In this document: positions 13,907-26,790 of the stretch, piece after piece
How the letters are laid out: each line of letters opens with the position of its first letter
How positions within the stretch are numbered: position 1 is the first letter of the stretch
Source: Euryodendron excelsum
Lineage: Eukaryota; Streptophyta; Magnoliopsida; Ericales; Pentaphylacaceae
Direction of reading: 5' to 3'
DNA length: 64,000 nt
Assembly: GCA_033060915.1 (NCBI GenBank)
Contig: CM065384.1
Span: 34,612,001 to 34,676,000, forward strand
Made by a program: the position numbers and the translations under genes
Notes under the pieces: model-generated
The model's input: the letters and a program-made list of their open reading frames with translations, nothing else
Told to the model about the DNA's origin: nothing
Databases searched by the model: none

Positions 13907-15083
13907 ATGTCGCAGAAGCGACAGCCGGAGGACGGCAAGGCTCGATCGGAGGGAAACAGTTCCGAGGACAAGCGTCGAAAGCTTCCTTCTCTCAGAAAGT
14001 GAGGCTCTCCCCTCTTCCTCTGAATTGTCTTATGTACACACACGTATTTAAATCTTTTTGGTGTAGTTCACGCTCAATTGCTATTTTTAACTATACCTGA
14101 AATTGGATGGGATTTGCATTGTGAAACTGTTGATGACTATGCTTTGCCCGCTTCAAATTTGGTTGCCTTGCGTTTGACTTCGTGCGGCAATGAGATGGCT
14201 CTCTCTTTTTTTTTGGTTTATTAAAGGGGTCCAATGGGCTTTCTGAATTTTATGGGAAAAGAAGGAAATGAATAGGATAAAAGAGTTCTCAGTTAATTGG
14301 GTCTTTAGGCAACTGTTTTCAGAAGTGGCCTTACTGTTGATGTTGAAAAATTGAATAGGTTGGCATTAAAGAATTCGTGGTTCATTTGGTTGGAGAAATG
14401 TGTAGTTGGGTGTGCCAATTTATTAGAAAGTTCTTCTGTTGCGTAGGCTCAATTGGCTTGACATTACTTTTTTTCATCTTCAGATGAAGTGGGTGTCGAC
14501 CGTATAGTCTTTCTGTTGAGGAAGTAAATGACTTTGTGTTTTCAATTAGTAACTAGTGTGAAACAAGAATTTTTATTTTCTTCGTTTCTAACCGTTTGAT
14601 TTTATTTTATTTAGTGTGATACTGGAGGTGATGAGCTTGCACAAAGTTCAGCTTTGTATGGAGCCAGTTCTGGAGCCGTTGATTCGTAGAGTTGTAAGTG
14701 CATGACCTCAAATTGTTTTGTTGTTTCTTTGCAGTTATGAAGTCCAATATGTTTCTTTATCAATGTTATTCTTATTCAAAGTTAAGCTCAGAGTTACCAG
14801 AAATTGCTACTCCCTCAATGATTTGGATTGCACGAACTCAATCACGTTTGTTTGCAATCTGGATCGTGGATTTCAGCATGCTGATGAACAAATAAAGAAA
14901 ACACAGACAAAAGAAAACAATCATACCAATGAAATATAGATACATTCTGTGTTGAACATTTCATTAGAAAACAAGCCGAAAACCTCTTTTCTCGATTCTC
15001 TTATGCTTTAATTTTGTGTGTCTGCCCAATATTCCATCACCCATCGGCAAATAGACAAGAATCACCAAGTATATTCGTAATTT

Positions 15084-15146
<63 letters not shown>

Positions 15147-18100
15147 GGTCTGGTATTGTGTTTGGTTTGGTATCACATTTGGGAAGAAGAGAAGTCTTTG
15201 AAGTTTTCAGCAATGGCCACATATAAGTTACACCCATTTGCATCCAATCATGAAATGACATGTTATAATTGTTCACTTAATAATTTAAACAGGTAGTAGA
15301 ATTAAGTATGTAAGAGAATTGGGGGAACTGCCAAACCAGATCAGGTCTCCTTTTGGAAAGTCAAAAGTTGGAACACGGAAGGTCTCTAATTTAGAAAATA
15401 AACATGAATAAATAATTGTAACCTACACGATTCTTAAATATTATGCCATATAAATAGCAATTCAAAGTCTACCTTTGGATTGTTTTGCCATATGCTTTGG
15501 ATTATTTTGTTGTTAATATTGTTTGATTGCACTTCGATTATTTTGTTAATATTGTGTGATTGTATTTTCTAGTTTTAAAATTAATTCTAGTAGTTGAAAT
15601 AGTACTTTTTATCACACCAAAAAACACTAACATTGTTGAAAATTGGACTAAAATAGCATATATGGCATATAAGTAGAACATCCTGTTCATTGCTTTTATT
15701 TCATTATTTTGGGGGGTTTGCTGGTATGTATACATATACACACAGGCTTGATACTCTTCAGTGCTCCTCACTGATCTCTAACCTCGAATGGAGCAGCCTT
15801 TTAACAATTTTGATTTGGAAAACTTCTTGACCTACTTTTTGTTTAAACTTGTATGTAACTTTCTTATGTGTCTGATCTATGCTTGGGTAATAGAACTCTA
15901 GATAGAGGTCTCTGTAGTTCATTCCTTAAATAAAATTATTAGATATCCTGCATTTTTAGTGCAGCTTTGCCCATGTAAATATTAGTGTGGTCATTCCCAA
16001 AAAAAAAAACCACTCGAAAAAAAAGAGAAAGGAAAAATGGAACTGATTTCCTCGTAAATGTTGCTTGTACAAGCATTCTTATTTTCAAGTTTCATCTATT
16101 TGCTTCACACATTCAGGTTACCTCGAGTATTAATGTACCTGATCATTGTTGAAGCCTGTTCCTCATAATAAGAAAAGCTGTTCTTATAACGTGCAAGTGT
16201 CAATTCCTTTTGCAGCTAAGGGCTCCAGTCTCAATTTTTTTCCCTTTTAGCAATATTATGTTCCCTTGATGGGGCAGCTTCTTGTGTATGCAAGTGGTGA
16301 TGTCCAAGAACCTGAAACCTTGCAGCATGCTACTAATTTGGTATGTAAAATGGACATGAAGGGTTAAGAAGCATATACAACAGTGAAAACATTTGGGAAG
16401 GCCTTTTCTGAAAAGTTCTATAAATGTTGTCACCGGTAAACGTTCTATGATGGGAAACACTTGTTATTGGGCTAGTTTTTGAAGTGTTTCCATCAAAGTT
16501 TAATATGTTATGTAGCAATGTGCTGGGAAACCTACAGTAATGCTGCTTAATGGTTTTACGATTTTTGTGGTTCTAGGGTTTCGAAATGCAGAGAGAGGTT
16601 GTAGGATTAAGGGTTTTCAATAGAATATCTTATCGAAAAAGAAGGTTTCTCAAGAGTATAGTTTGTAGGATCTGAGATTGAAAACAGTTGGAATTGGATC
16701 AAAACTAGAAAGATAGAATTGTTGGAAATTTTGGACAATAAGTAAATAAGGTTTTCTTTGGTGCTAAGTAAAAGGTAAGGGATTCAAGTAAGTCATCAGA
16801 TAATATAATTAGTATTGGGCCATCATTACTTCAAGTTTACATATCGACACTACTAAGTATTATATGAGCTGTGACATTTTGATCCTGCACCTTGTGATGC
16901 GTGTGTGTGTTTCTCTTCTTCTTCTTCGTCTTCGTCTTCTTCTTCTTCTTCAGTACATTATTTTCTATTTGATGACCTGATACAGTTGATTAATTGTATG
17001 GAAGATGCTGGCTGCACTTACATTTAAATAATACCCGCAATGCTCTTTTTTGGTGTTAAGTTTTTTTGTAGACATGTGTATGTAAATAGGACTTGCCAAT
17101 GGACATTACATAATAATGATGGGTAATGACTACTTTATGTACCGATATGCTCCTAACACGGGCATCAGTGTGTCTTTTACATCGTTGTAGTTCTTGTTAT
17201 GATAATATTTACAATTCTGTGTTGAACAAGGCAAATGAGTTCTTTGCTTTTGTATGAATTTTCTCTGTTGAACAGCGCATATGAGTTCTCTGCTTTTGTA
17301 TGAATTCACTGATATGATCAAGGCTTTCTTCGAAGTAATTTTTTACCGACTATCCTTGATTAAGCTTTAGCTCTACTGTGTTGGATGTGACTGCATGGTA
17401 CCTCTCTAATTGGTTCAATCTATGCAGAAACGACTATTTTTCTGGTTTCTAGATACCTCTTTCAGTGCACTAGTTAAACTGTACAGAGATGCTACCATAT
17501 TAGGTGATTTGATGTGTGATGTAATATATCCAGGATGCTGTGTGATAGCTTCTTGCATAGATTTCAACATAAGCATTCTATCTGCGATATAAAGACATGA
17601 GTACTAATTTGATAAAGCATTCTCCTTCATTCCATAGTGGTTGATTGTATAACCATAATGTATAACTAATTTATGTTATTGTTTTTTGACAGGTAAAAGA
17701 AGAAGTTGAATTGGCTCTAAGAAAGTATTTGACCAGTGTGAAGCGGTAAGTCGTTAGACCGTACAATATGCTTCATATGGTAGTTTAGTTGATCACCTTT
17801 GTCACTGTCTGATTGATGCATTGTTCCTCTTCCTGTTTAGGAATTGTGGGAAAGAGATACAGTATTCTGAATCAAGAAGCTTACAATTACAGTTTCTACC
17901 CAAAATCTCTCTTCCTGTATTCACTGGAACTCGTATTGAAGGAGAAGACTGTAACACCTTAAAAGTGGCTTTAGTTGATGCTCTTACTGGACAAGTTGTT
18001 CACTCCGGTCCTGAATCCTCAGCAAAGGTGGAAGTAGTAGTTCTTGAAGGAGATTTCGATGGTGATGAAGGAGGCAATTGGACACTTGAAGAGTTTAAGA

Positions 18101-21100
18101 ATAACATTGTTAGAGAAAGGGAAGGGAAGAAACCCCTTCTTACTGGGGATGCCTTTTTAATTCTTAAAGAGGGCATTGGTTTAGTGGGGGAGATTTCTTT
18201 TACAGATAATTCAAGCTGGACAAGGAGCCGTAAATTTAGGCTGGGGGCAAGAGTTGTGGATAATTTTGATGGAGTTAGAGTGAAAGATGCAAAGACTGAA
18301 TCCTTTATCGTCAGGGATCACCGTGGAGAATGTAAGGACTTTCATTTTTCATATTTCTTGTTCTATAATGTCTCCAATTTTGGATGGTTTTTAGTAGTAT
18401 AGCTTGGAGCAATGGTCTAATATATTGCCCGAATTGCTCTATGAATGGAAAATCTAAATGCAAAAATCTATGGGAGGCTGCCACAGGGGGAAAGTTTAAG
18501 CTACAAAAAACTCGGGTGCTAGTTTTTTTTTCCTAATACATGTATTGCCCAAATCGTAATAGCTTTTGGTGAGCTAGACTACAACGTGATACAAAGATAG
18601 ACGATAATTCTATGTAGTCGACCATTGGTTGACTGTCGTCAATGTGTGTGAGTTAAGTAAAAGTTTCCCCTCCCCCCACCCCAAACACATGCACACGTGA
18701 CATGCACATGCACACACAAGTGACACAAAATAAAAAAGGGAAAAAAATAAAAACTCACTAGCCAAGTGAAACTTATTACCGATTCTCTAGCACTAAATTT
18801 CTTGAGGAGACAATAGCGGAGTTTCCCGAGTTACTGGATTTTCTCCTTTGGGCTGGTGTCTATATTGTGGAATTCTGGAACTCAATGGATACAAGTTGTA
18901 TGCTTAGGCTTTTCATATTAGTTCATGTAATTTTTCATTTTGAATATTATAATACATTTAGTTGATCCTTGCTTTTCCTCGTATACTCTTATCTTTATTT
19001 TTATTTTGCTATAATTTGTTCTACTGTTTTCTGTCATTCTGTTTGTATTGATTTTTGTTGGTATGTTATTCTTCTTCCCCTAGAGACTTCCATGCACGTA
19101 TAGAAGCCTGTGACTAAAAGGGGTAAAATGATGAAAATGGTGCATTATTAAGCATGTAAAGTGTTGTAAGAACACAGGATACCATGATCAAAATGGACGT
19201 AAATGTAACTTGATTTGTTCCTGTTTGCAGTGTACAAGAAGCACCATCCCCCATATCTGCGTGATGAAATATGGCGGCTGGAAAAAATTGGCAAAGATGG
19301 AGCTTTCCACAAACGTTTGAACAGGGAAAACGTCTACACTGTGAAGGATTTTCTGATTCTGCTCTTTTTAGACCCTACAAGGCTTAGAAACGTAATATAT
19401 ACCGTCCCTTCCCTGGATTTTTCTGTTGCAATATTTTCTGTAGCATATTCAAGTCAATACCTTATGTACACTACATGTCTCCCCTATATTACCTGAAATG
19501 TGGATCGTTCAGGAGCATAGAATGGGAACGTGGTACGCCATATCCTCTAAAATGTAGTACGATAAGGGTAGACTTGTATAAATTAAATTATTAGAATTTA
19601 AGGTGTTTCTAAAACTATTTTCTTTAACAATTAGACATTTACTGAAATATAATCTATCTTTTTCAAATTAATCATCTAAAAACACATTTCTAGGAACATT
19701 ACGTCCCTTCTTTTTGGCATATTGTTATGTTAAAACTCCATTCTTCCTAGATTTCATTCATTGTATTTGATTTTCTTTCTTATTAGGAAATCTTTAAGGA
19801 AACGAATAGGAAAAAAGATTGAGATCGCCTTGGATCGTTAAATTCACCGTTTTGAAACGTAGGTGTACCATGTTTTAGAATGTTGTTCCAAAAACGTAAA
19901 TCGCTAAGGTATTTGAGTATTGCTGTAACACTATGTCTCCCCCACCCCAACACCCAAAAAAAAGAATGATAATAATAATAAATAAATAAAAGTGCAATAA
20001 GAAAGATGATGTAATTATAGATTACTGATTGTAGGACGCTTGTACCTTGGCAGCATTGCCGCTTCCTTTACATAATTTAAAAGAAGGCTATAAAGAAAAG
20101 GTCTTACCCATTGCTAGTACTGCTAAGACAAGGCGCTGGGAGAGTAGGGTGGACACAGACTTAACCTTTGCAGATATTAATTGCCTTGAAAGCTTGATAT
20201 TTAAATTTGTTTCTTGGAATATTCAAGATTACAAATTCAAGATTTTTGGGGTTGCTTTATTGGACACCTCATGTCCATGCTGTGGATGAGAACATTATTG
20301 TCTTTGTTCTTGGTCCACCACTTTACATAAGAAAGAAAATTAGATCGAATTAGTGCTTTAGAAGAAACCTCAATTTTAGTAAAATTGAGGCTGTGTTTAT
20401 TTAGATACACGAACTTTTGTAGGACCTGTAAATAAGGGTATTCATGCCTACGAAAAGATAAACAATTTCACTCTCCCTTGAAGTGTGAATTGCTAACAAC
20501 ATTTGTTATTTGGGTTTCTGTAGATCCTTGGCACGGGTATGTCTGCTAAAATGTGGGAAGTGACTATAGACCATGCTCAGAGATGCGTACTTGATCCTAG
20601 GTTGTACTTTTATTGTCCTCCTGGATCTCAGCAGAAAACTGGTGTGGTTTTCAATGTCGTGGGACAAGTGACGGGATTGCTTTCAGAATGCCAATATGCT
20701 ACTGTTGATAAGCTGTCCGAAACTGAAAAGGCATTCTTCTTTAATCACTTGGGATTATTTTCTTTACTTCTTTCATTTCTCTTTCTATTTTTTCTTTTTC
20801 AGGGTCATTCTAATTCCTTTATTGCCCTCTTCTTTTCTCTCTCTATTCAGGTTGAAGCCCATAACTTGGTACTTGCTGCATTTAAACACTGGGAGGAGGT
20901 AGTCTCTTTTGATGATGAGGCCTCTCTTATGGATGGATCATCACATTTGTTCAATAATCTTCTGTACTCCAACTCAGCCATGGTGGAGACTTCTGATGGC
21001 TGCAAGGTTTTAACTTCTCAAAAGATTAGTGGATTCGGTTACCCACAAGCAAGTGCGTGTTCTCCAGATATCATGCCATCCATTTTCTCCATGGCTGGTG

Positions 21101-21465
21101 TGAATAGCTTGGATGATTTTGGCTTGCATAATATTGACAATATGGATCTTAGATACGACCAACCTTTAAATTTCCCTGGTCAAGTCGCAAACTCCTTGAT
21201 CTGTGAAACCGAATCCATTACTCCAGCCTTCTATGAGGATGAGCATCTGCAGTATTTTGATGCTGATTGTTCACTTCAATCTCAGAATTCGAGTTTGGAA
21301 TCGCAGGCGGATCTACACAGTGCTGTCAGTGGCTTTCTATTGGCTCGTTCTGCAGCTTTTGCTCAGAGGAGATGGACGATGTTATTCAGTGTGCTGAAGT
21401 GGTTCTCAATTAGGAGGATTGTGGCCAAAAAAACTCATGTCAGAGAAAAGCAGAGATACTGTTGA
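13907..21465 (+). CDS. CBP60 (family): Calmodulin-binding protein 60 family protein (gene 1, seven exons, 565 aa)
   Basis: Exons: 13,907-13,998; 14,615-14,693; 17,693-17,745; 17,841-18,331; 19,231-19,391; 20,524-20,730; 20,851-21,465. They total 1,698 nt in one open frame. CBP60 proteins are plant calmodulin-binding, often nuclear DNA-binding, proteins; the CBP60g and SARD1 members regulate salicylate-linked immunity genes. Visible landmarks are a basic N-terminus (residues about 22-31), the helix [11 protein letters not shown] (about 48-58), the conserved core [50 protein letters not shown], and MSAKMWE...H near the end of the core. The C-terminus carries [17 protein letters not shown], a basic amphipathic segment that fits the C-terminal calmodulin-binding site of several family members. 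The start was chosen because it gives the expected N-terminus and phase. Intron 6 appears to use a GC donor. The gene looks intact. I cannot say which CBP60 subgroup it belongs to. Confidence 0.88.
14694..17692 (+). other. Intron 2 of CBP60 gene 1 (3.0 kb)
   Basis: GT donor after AGAGTT at 14,693 and TTTTTTGACAG acceptor before 17,693. No second gene is visible inside. It contains the GA microsatellite at 15,085-15,141, a CTT-rich run near 16,915-16,950, and a short direct repeat around 17,215-17,305. Confidence 0.75.
15085..15141. repeat. (GA)n microsatellite in intron 2 of gene 1
   Basis: About 57 bp of perfect AG repeats. It generates long Ser-Leu or Arg-Glu frames on both strands that are not genes. 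Confidence 0.95.
20731..20850 (+). other. Predicted GC-AG intron 6 of CBP60 gene 1 (120 nt)
   Basis: No GT donor exists near the position where the family alignment requires a splice. The exon end reads GAAAAG followed by GCATTC, and the acceptor is TCTCTATTCAG before GTTGAAGCC. Joining AAG to GTT restores the residue spacing expected between the SETEK and FKHW motifs. The 120 nt are a multiple of three without a stop, so retention would add a 40-aa hydrophobic segment without shifting frame. The same GC donor is seen in gene 2. Confidence 0.65.
21142..21324 (+). other. Single 61-codon unit in gene 1 that is amplified in gene 2
   Basis: This part of the last exon of gene 1 begins [14 protein letters not shown] and ends QADLHSA, directly before VSGFLLARS. 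It occurs once here and fourteen times in gene 2. It carries eleven acidic residues and one arginine, with several Tyr/Phe residues, and is probably disordered. Gene 1 has Tyr where most gene 2 units have Cys at unit position 31. Confidence 0.9.
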
Positions 21466-23639
21466 TTGGCAAACCAGAAAACAAAATATTTCCTTTAGAA
21501 AATGCGAATGTATTACTAGTAAGTGCTGCCCGACTGAACACCGCGTGCAGTTTTAGAGTAGGAGGAGTTTTTCGCTTGATGTATATATAGTAGCAGTTTA
21601 TATATATGTCCTGGCCTCAGCTCTACTAGCTGGAGGTTGGAAGAGGTCATTTTTCTTTGGGCTTGATTATAAATGTGTAGATGTTTTTACCGGCGGTGGA
21701 CATCAACTAAAGCTCGAGATTGAGGCTGTAAAAGGAGCTGCATAGAAGTTCAGTAGCTTTCATACCAACTCTTCATTTTGAATGGAAACATTGGTTCAAT
21801 AGAAAATGGAGTGAGAAATTGAATTATGTTATAGCATTGTTTCTTTCTAGTATAATGTGAATGGAACTCAACAATGTAGACTATGTGCCTTGGCATGGTG
21901 ATGATGGCAATAATGATAATAAACTAATATTAGATAAATTACTTGATCATCTCCTTCTAACTAAGATTCTTTTATATATTTTGTCTCTCACCCCAACTGT
22001 GCCTTGACTAAGAACATTTAGATGTATTTGATATTAGGCCATACTAACCATGACCCCTAGCAAATCAAGAAAAATAACTAGATGACTTCAAGCCGTTCTC
22101 CTCAGAAGACTTTGCTGAGTCCATTCAAAATCTTTCATTGGCTCATCAAGCATCATTGTCGCGCCTTGGTTTTTTGACTGAGTTTTTTCGGCTCGAAAAA
22201 AAGTACGAAACTGTCATTAGAACTCATCCTCCTAGAAAGACGAGTGCGACTAAATTTGAATTTGAAATTGGTTTGATTAAGAGCTTTTTAGAAAAATAAG
22301 AGTCGCCACTTAACTTGATTAAATTGAGTTAGGGTATCTAAAACTAAGTATAATCCAAAGATTAAACTTAGGGCTTTTGAAAAAAGTTTTGAAAAACTCT
22401 CTTAAGAGATGGTTTTTTTAAAAAAATAAGTTGTTTGGCAACCTTAAGAAAGTCTTAAGCCCTTTTTTGAAAGTAACTGCATTTTGGTCGTTCGAAAACA
22501 GAAATTTATGGTTTGAGGGTTGGTTATATGTAGGGAAGACATCTTAAGATCATCACCTTACCCCGGCCTTTCGGTACCTACATGTCTAACCACCCTTTAT
22601 TCACTCACTAGAATAACCGATTACTATTATCCACTTAATATCCACTTTAGAATTTTGAAAACAGGGTTTAGTCGTCACCTTTCGGATGAATGATGCATAT
22701 TGCAAGTTTTGGAAGAAATTTGAAAATATGAGAGTTTTGAAGGGGTTTGAGATAGAAATTTTGAATTGATAGAAACTTTTGAAAAGGAGATTGGGGTTGA
22801 AGTAGAAGTTATGACCGCACTATTTTAGGTTGTCTACGTATCTTATTTGGCGAGAATCAGGTCATTTGTAGTTGGGGCAAAGGCCCGATAGAAAAGAGAC
22901 ACATTGAGGCCTTTGAAAAATTTGAAGACACTTTGAGATTTTTGAAAAAGTTTGAAGACACTTTGTGGTCTTTGAAAAAAGAGAACTCGAGAGTTTTAGA
23001 AATTAGATGTTGGAGTGTTTTTGGAATATGACTTGAAGGTTTTTGAAAAGGTTTCTTGAAATAGGGTTTTGAAGTGCTTTGAAATGTTTTGGAATAACTC
23101 GATGGAGCTTTGGAAATGCTTCAAAATAACTCAACACGGTTTTGAAAATATTTTGAGGTCTTGCTTTGAAAACCTTGGAGGTATAATTTTTTAGTGTTTT
23201 AGTAAATTGGTTTTTGGAAATTTTTTTTTTAAAGTGGTTTTTGAAATCACCTAGAACTTTGGAATTTTAATATGGACAACCTTGAAAGTTGAACTTAATG
23301 TATTACCTTCTCTTGGGATCCCTAACCATAAAAAGGATAAGGACACTTTAGGGTTGTGAGCTCCTGAAAATATTTTTAGAAATAATTTAAAGATAGAGTG
23401 GAGTATTTGAAAATGGTATGGAGTTGGTTTTTGAAATCTCAAGAGGGTTGGAGGTTTTGAAAAAAGGGGTTATGAGAATAATTTTAAATAGAAAGATCAT
23501 TTAAAAAGGAGTCCATGAATTGGAACCTTGAAGTATACTAACCTAGGTTAGGTCGGCCTAAGGTTAGGGGTGACCTAAGGTTAACTAACTTGGGTTTAGT
23601 TAGTCCTAGGGTTAAGGTGACCTAGGGTTAATCGACTAG

Positions 23640-23840
23640 GGTTAGGTTAATCTAGGGTTAGACAACTAGGGTAAAGTTATCCTAGAGTTGGACAACTAGG
23701 GTCAAGTTAACCTATAGTTGGACAATTGAGGTCAAGTTATCCTAAGGTTAGACAATTAGGGTCAAGTTATCCTAAGGTTGGACAACTAAGGTTAAGTTAA
23801 CCTAAAATTGGATAAATAGGGTCAAGTTAACCAAGGGTTG
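23640..23840. repeat. About 30-bp tandem repeat inside the LTR-like insertion
   Basis: Successive units read roughly GGACAACTAGGGTCAAGTTA followed by a CCTAAGGTT-like end, about six or seven times. They are preceded (23,535-23,640) by irregular AGGTTA/CCTAGG words that recall telomere-like sequence without being TTTAGGG arrays. Confidence 0.85.
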
Positions 23841-23994
23841 GATTAGAAGATGGTTTTGAAAGGTGGTTTTATGCATTTTTAAAAAGATTCTTGGAAAACA
23901 AATTATGTTATACAAAGGACTTGGTAGACAACCCTTTTGAAGATCATTTCCATGAAAATTTGACTCTAGCCAAGGATATGGTTTATATGGTGGG

Positions 23995-24470
23995 TGCTTC
24001 AAAACCATTCCGAAGAAGGTTTTCTTAGGACCATTATAACCTTTATCTTGATAAGAGTAGTGATTCTAAAAATCAATACAATGATGACAACTTTTTGAAA
24101 AACCATTTTTAATGCAAAGATGGAGAGAATAAACTTTTGAAAACCATTTTTGAGAAGAAGATTTTGGAAACCATTTTTCAAAGGAAACAATTCTAATAAG
24201 TTAGGGTTCTTATGGCCAATACAAAAGGGAGACCATTCAAGAGAAGGTTCCATGAGGCCATTCCAATCACTAAACTTGAGAGAATAGAAATCTTAGAAAT
24301 CAAAGAGTTTGAAAATAATTTTTGTGCAAGAGTAAAAAGAGAAGTGAAACATTCTAACAGTTTAGGGCTCCTGTGACCAATATAAAAGGGAGACCACTCA
24401 AGAAAGGGTTCCATGGAGCCATTTCAACCACTAAACTTGAGAGAATAAAAACCTTGGAAATTACAGAGTT
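23995..24470. repeat. Degenerate ~180-bp direct repeats inside the LTR-like insertion
   Basis: Phrases such as AAGGGAGACCA, TTCAAGAGAAGGTTCCATG and CACTAAACTTGAGAGAATA recur around 24,220-24,290 and 24,390-24,450, with a more diverged copy near 24,000-24,060. They look like old local duplications within the element. Confidence 0.65.
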
Positions 24471-26451
24471 TGAAAAGCATCTTTATACAAGTTGGAATGC
24501 AAGGGTACAAAAATGTGAGTTAGGGGTTAATGGGAGAATTTTCTAAGGCATGATTTCCTAGAACCTTATTTTAAGCTTCAAGGGACCAACTCTTAGAACC
24601 GTTTTGAAGGGGATATGGAGCTTGAAAATGGCATGTAAATATGAACAATGTAAGTTTTGAAAAATATGGTTATAAACATGAAAATAAAACCAAGCACACA
24701 AGATATGAACAAGATAGCAATATGCAAGGAGGTCATGAATTCATACAAGGCTTTGGGCTACACCACATAATCAAGGGGCTCCAAGGCCATACCATCTTAA
24801 AGTAGGGTAGTGAGAGATCCTCCTACACGGTTGCTCTCACTAACTTTCCAATAGGCATGAACTAAGAGTCCTTTTGCTTCAAGCATGCAAGAAAGGGGGG
24901 TAGAAGATGGGGATTAAAATAGAGAATAGCCTAAGTAGGCTAGGAGGGAGAAGAAAGGAGTGGGGGAAGACAAGAATGTAAAAGAAATACCACCTTTTGC
25001 TTTCAATATACTTGCAATCTTCTATGGATGTCTTAACTCAAGCTTGGAGGGCTTTAAGTTTGCTTGAGGGGCTGGAATGAGGTGTTTTATGGTGTGGAAG
25101 CCTATGTAGGTGAAGTGCATGGGTTAGGGGAAGGTGGAATCTAGCCTAAGTGTTTGAGGTATGAGATGTATATAGGAATTCGAGGTTCTGGAGCAGTTTT
25201 TGCAGAGCTTCACTATCAATTTCAATTCTGGAATATGCAAAGGGGGAGGCCTGTATTTATAAGCAATATGGGAGAAGCCTAGCGCATGTGCTACATGCGC
25301 TTGGCCAAAATTTGCCCAATATTGTTCCATTGCCAGAATGCCACGTGGCAAACTTTGCCCAATATTGTACTTGCTAAATCTTGACGGTTGATCAAACTTT
25401 GGTCGATTTGATCAAAATCTGGGCATATGCAGCATACGCTCTGTCACCGGGAGCGTTCATTTAAACTTTGTCTCGATAATTGAGCCAACCGAAAAGGTTT
25501 CAGAGGAATCGGTTATATCCATGGTGTTCTCTTAGGGTTTCTCGTGAACTTTTAAGTTTTTGAAAAGTTGGAAAGGTGTTCAAAAGTGTGAGATATCATC
25601 TCGGGAAATGTGCATGAAATTACATTTCTGCGGAGCATCTGTGATACGCTCCGCAGGGTTTCAAAAGTAGTTGTTTTTGTGCCACGTGATCAGGGCTTTC
25701 GGGAAGCGATCTCTCCGATCGGACCGTACCGATGGAAAGTACTCTGAAAATACTTTCAGGAATTTCCTAATTTACGCATTTCTCAAGTCGTTTGATGGTA
25801 CTTTTTAATCAAGGAATTGGAGAAAATGTCATTCTTGGCAGAACATCTGTGAGACACTCCAGGGGTTGCTGAAAGTAGCAGTTTTCAAGCCATATGATGA
25901 GGAGCTTCGGGAAGTGATCTCTCCGATGAAGCCGTATTGATGGAAAGACCTATGAACGAGCTTTCGGGAATTCCCTGATTTATACAATTCTCAAGTCGTA
26001 AGGTCCTCCTTAAGTTAAACAAGGGTGTATGACAAGACCCACTTTTCAATATTCTAGGACCGGTGTAATTTTCGGGGCACGTTTGGGTTGTATGAAGGAA
26101 AATAGTCATTTTGACTGGGTTTGGTTAAAACAAATCAGGAATGAACCGGAGTGTTACGTTAAGCATGTCAGGTCATTTAGGGATGATTCCGGAAGAGTTT
26201 TTTACTGTTCGATGAGATTGTGATGCTATGGCTTCCAGAGATAAAATGGTCATTTTGACCGGAGTTAGCCGAAATGGGACTGGAATTGGACAAAATGGCG
26301 TGTTGAATACGCTCAACTGCTTAGTAACACTTTGGAAAGGTGGACTTATCGTCTCGAGGGATTTTGAACTTTCTCAAGATGTGCCTGGAGACCCAAGGGG
26401 CAGGTTTGGTCATTTTTCACCGAATCGGGCTAGCAGGCACCAGTGTTGACC

Positions 26452-26790
26452 TAGGTGTTGGTTCCCGAAACTGCCCGGTCTAAAAAAACTACCTATGCAA
26501 TATTGGTCCCTGAGACCGCCCGGTCTCAAAGAGCTATCTGTAGGGTGGTGTTGGTTTCTGAGAACGCCTGGTCTCAGAAAGCTACCTACGATAGTGGTGT
26601 TGGTCTCCGAGAATGCCTGATCTCAAAGAGCTACCAAATGACGGACATTCTACATTGGCGGGCTAGCAGGCACCAGAAGTGAACCGTCTGAAATTTGATG
26701 AGGTATTGGTCCCTGAGATCGCCTGATCTCAGGAAGCTACCTGGATGGCGTTGGTTTTCGAGACCGCTTGATATCGGAAGACTACCTCGA
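26452..26790. repeat. About 60-bp tandem repeat with GGTC...GACC inverted words
   Basis: At least five units share the pattern TTGGTCCCTGAGACCGCC, a GGTCTCA-type word, then AAGAGCTACCT. Each unit can pair GGTCTCAG with CTGAGACC, so single-stranded copies could form hairpins. It lies near the right end of the LTR-like insertion. Confidence 0.8.

Noticed and set aside
13735..14100. 121-aa frame beginning in the TATC microsatellite
   Set aside because: It starts in a simple repeat, overlaps the CBP60 exon 1 in another frame and runs into intron 1.
14964..15276. Ser-Leu and Arg-Glu repeat frames around the GA microsatellite
   Set aside because: Created by the dinucleotide repeat within an intron; not coding.
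20047..20289. 80-aa frame in intron 5 of gene 1
   Set aside because: No homology recognised, no match in the corresponding intron of gene 2, and it lies between well-supported exons 5 and 6.
26029..26682. Three consecutive plus-strand frames of 64-75 aa
   Set aside because: They lie in the non-coding LTR-like insertion and partly in its tandem repeat; wording such as ETARS/ENAWS repeats reflects the 60-bp unit.
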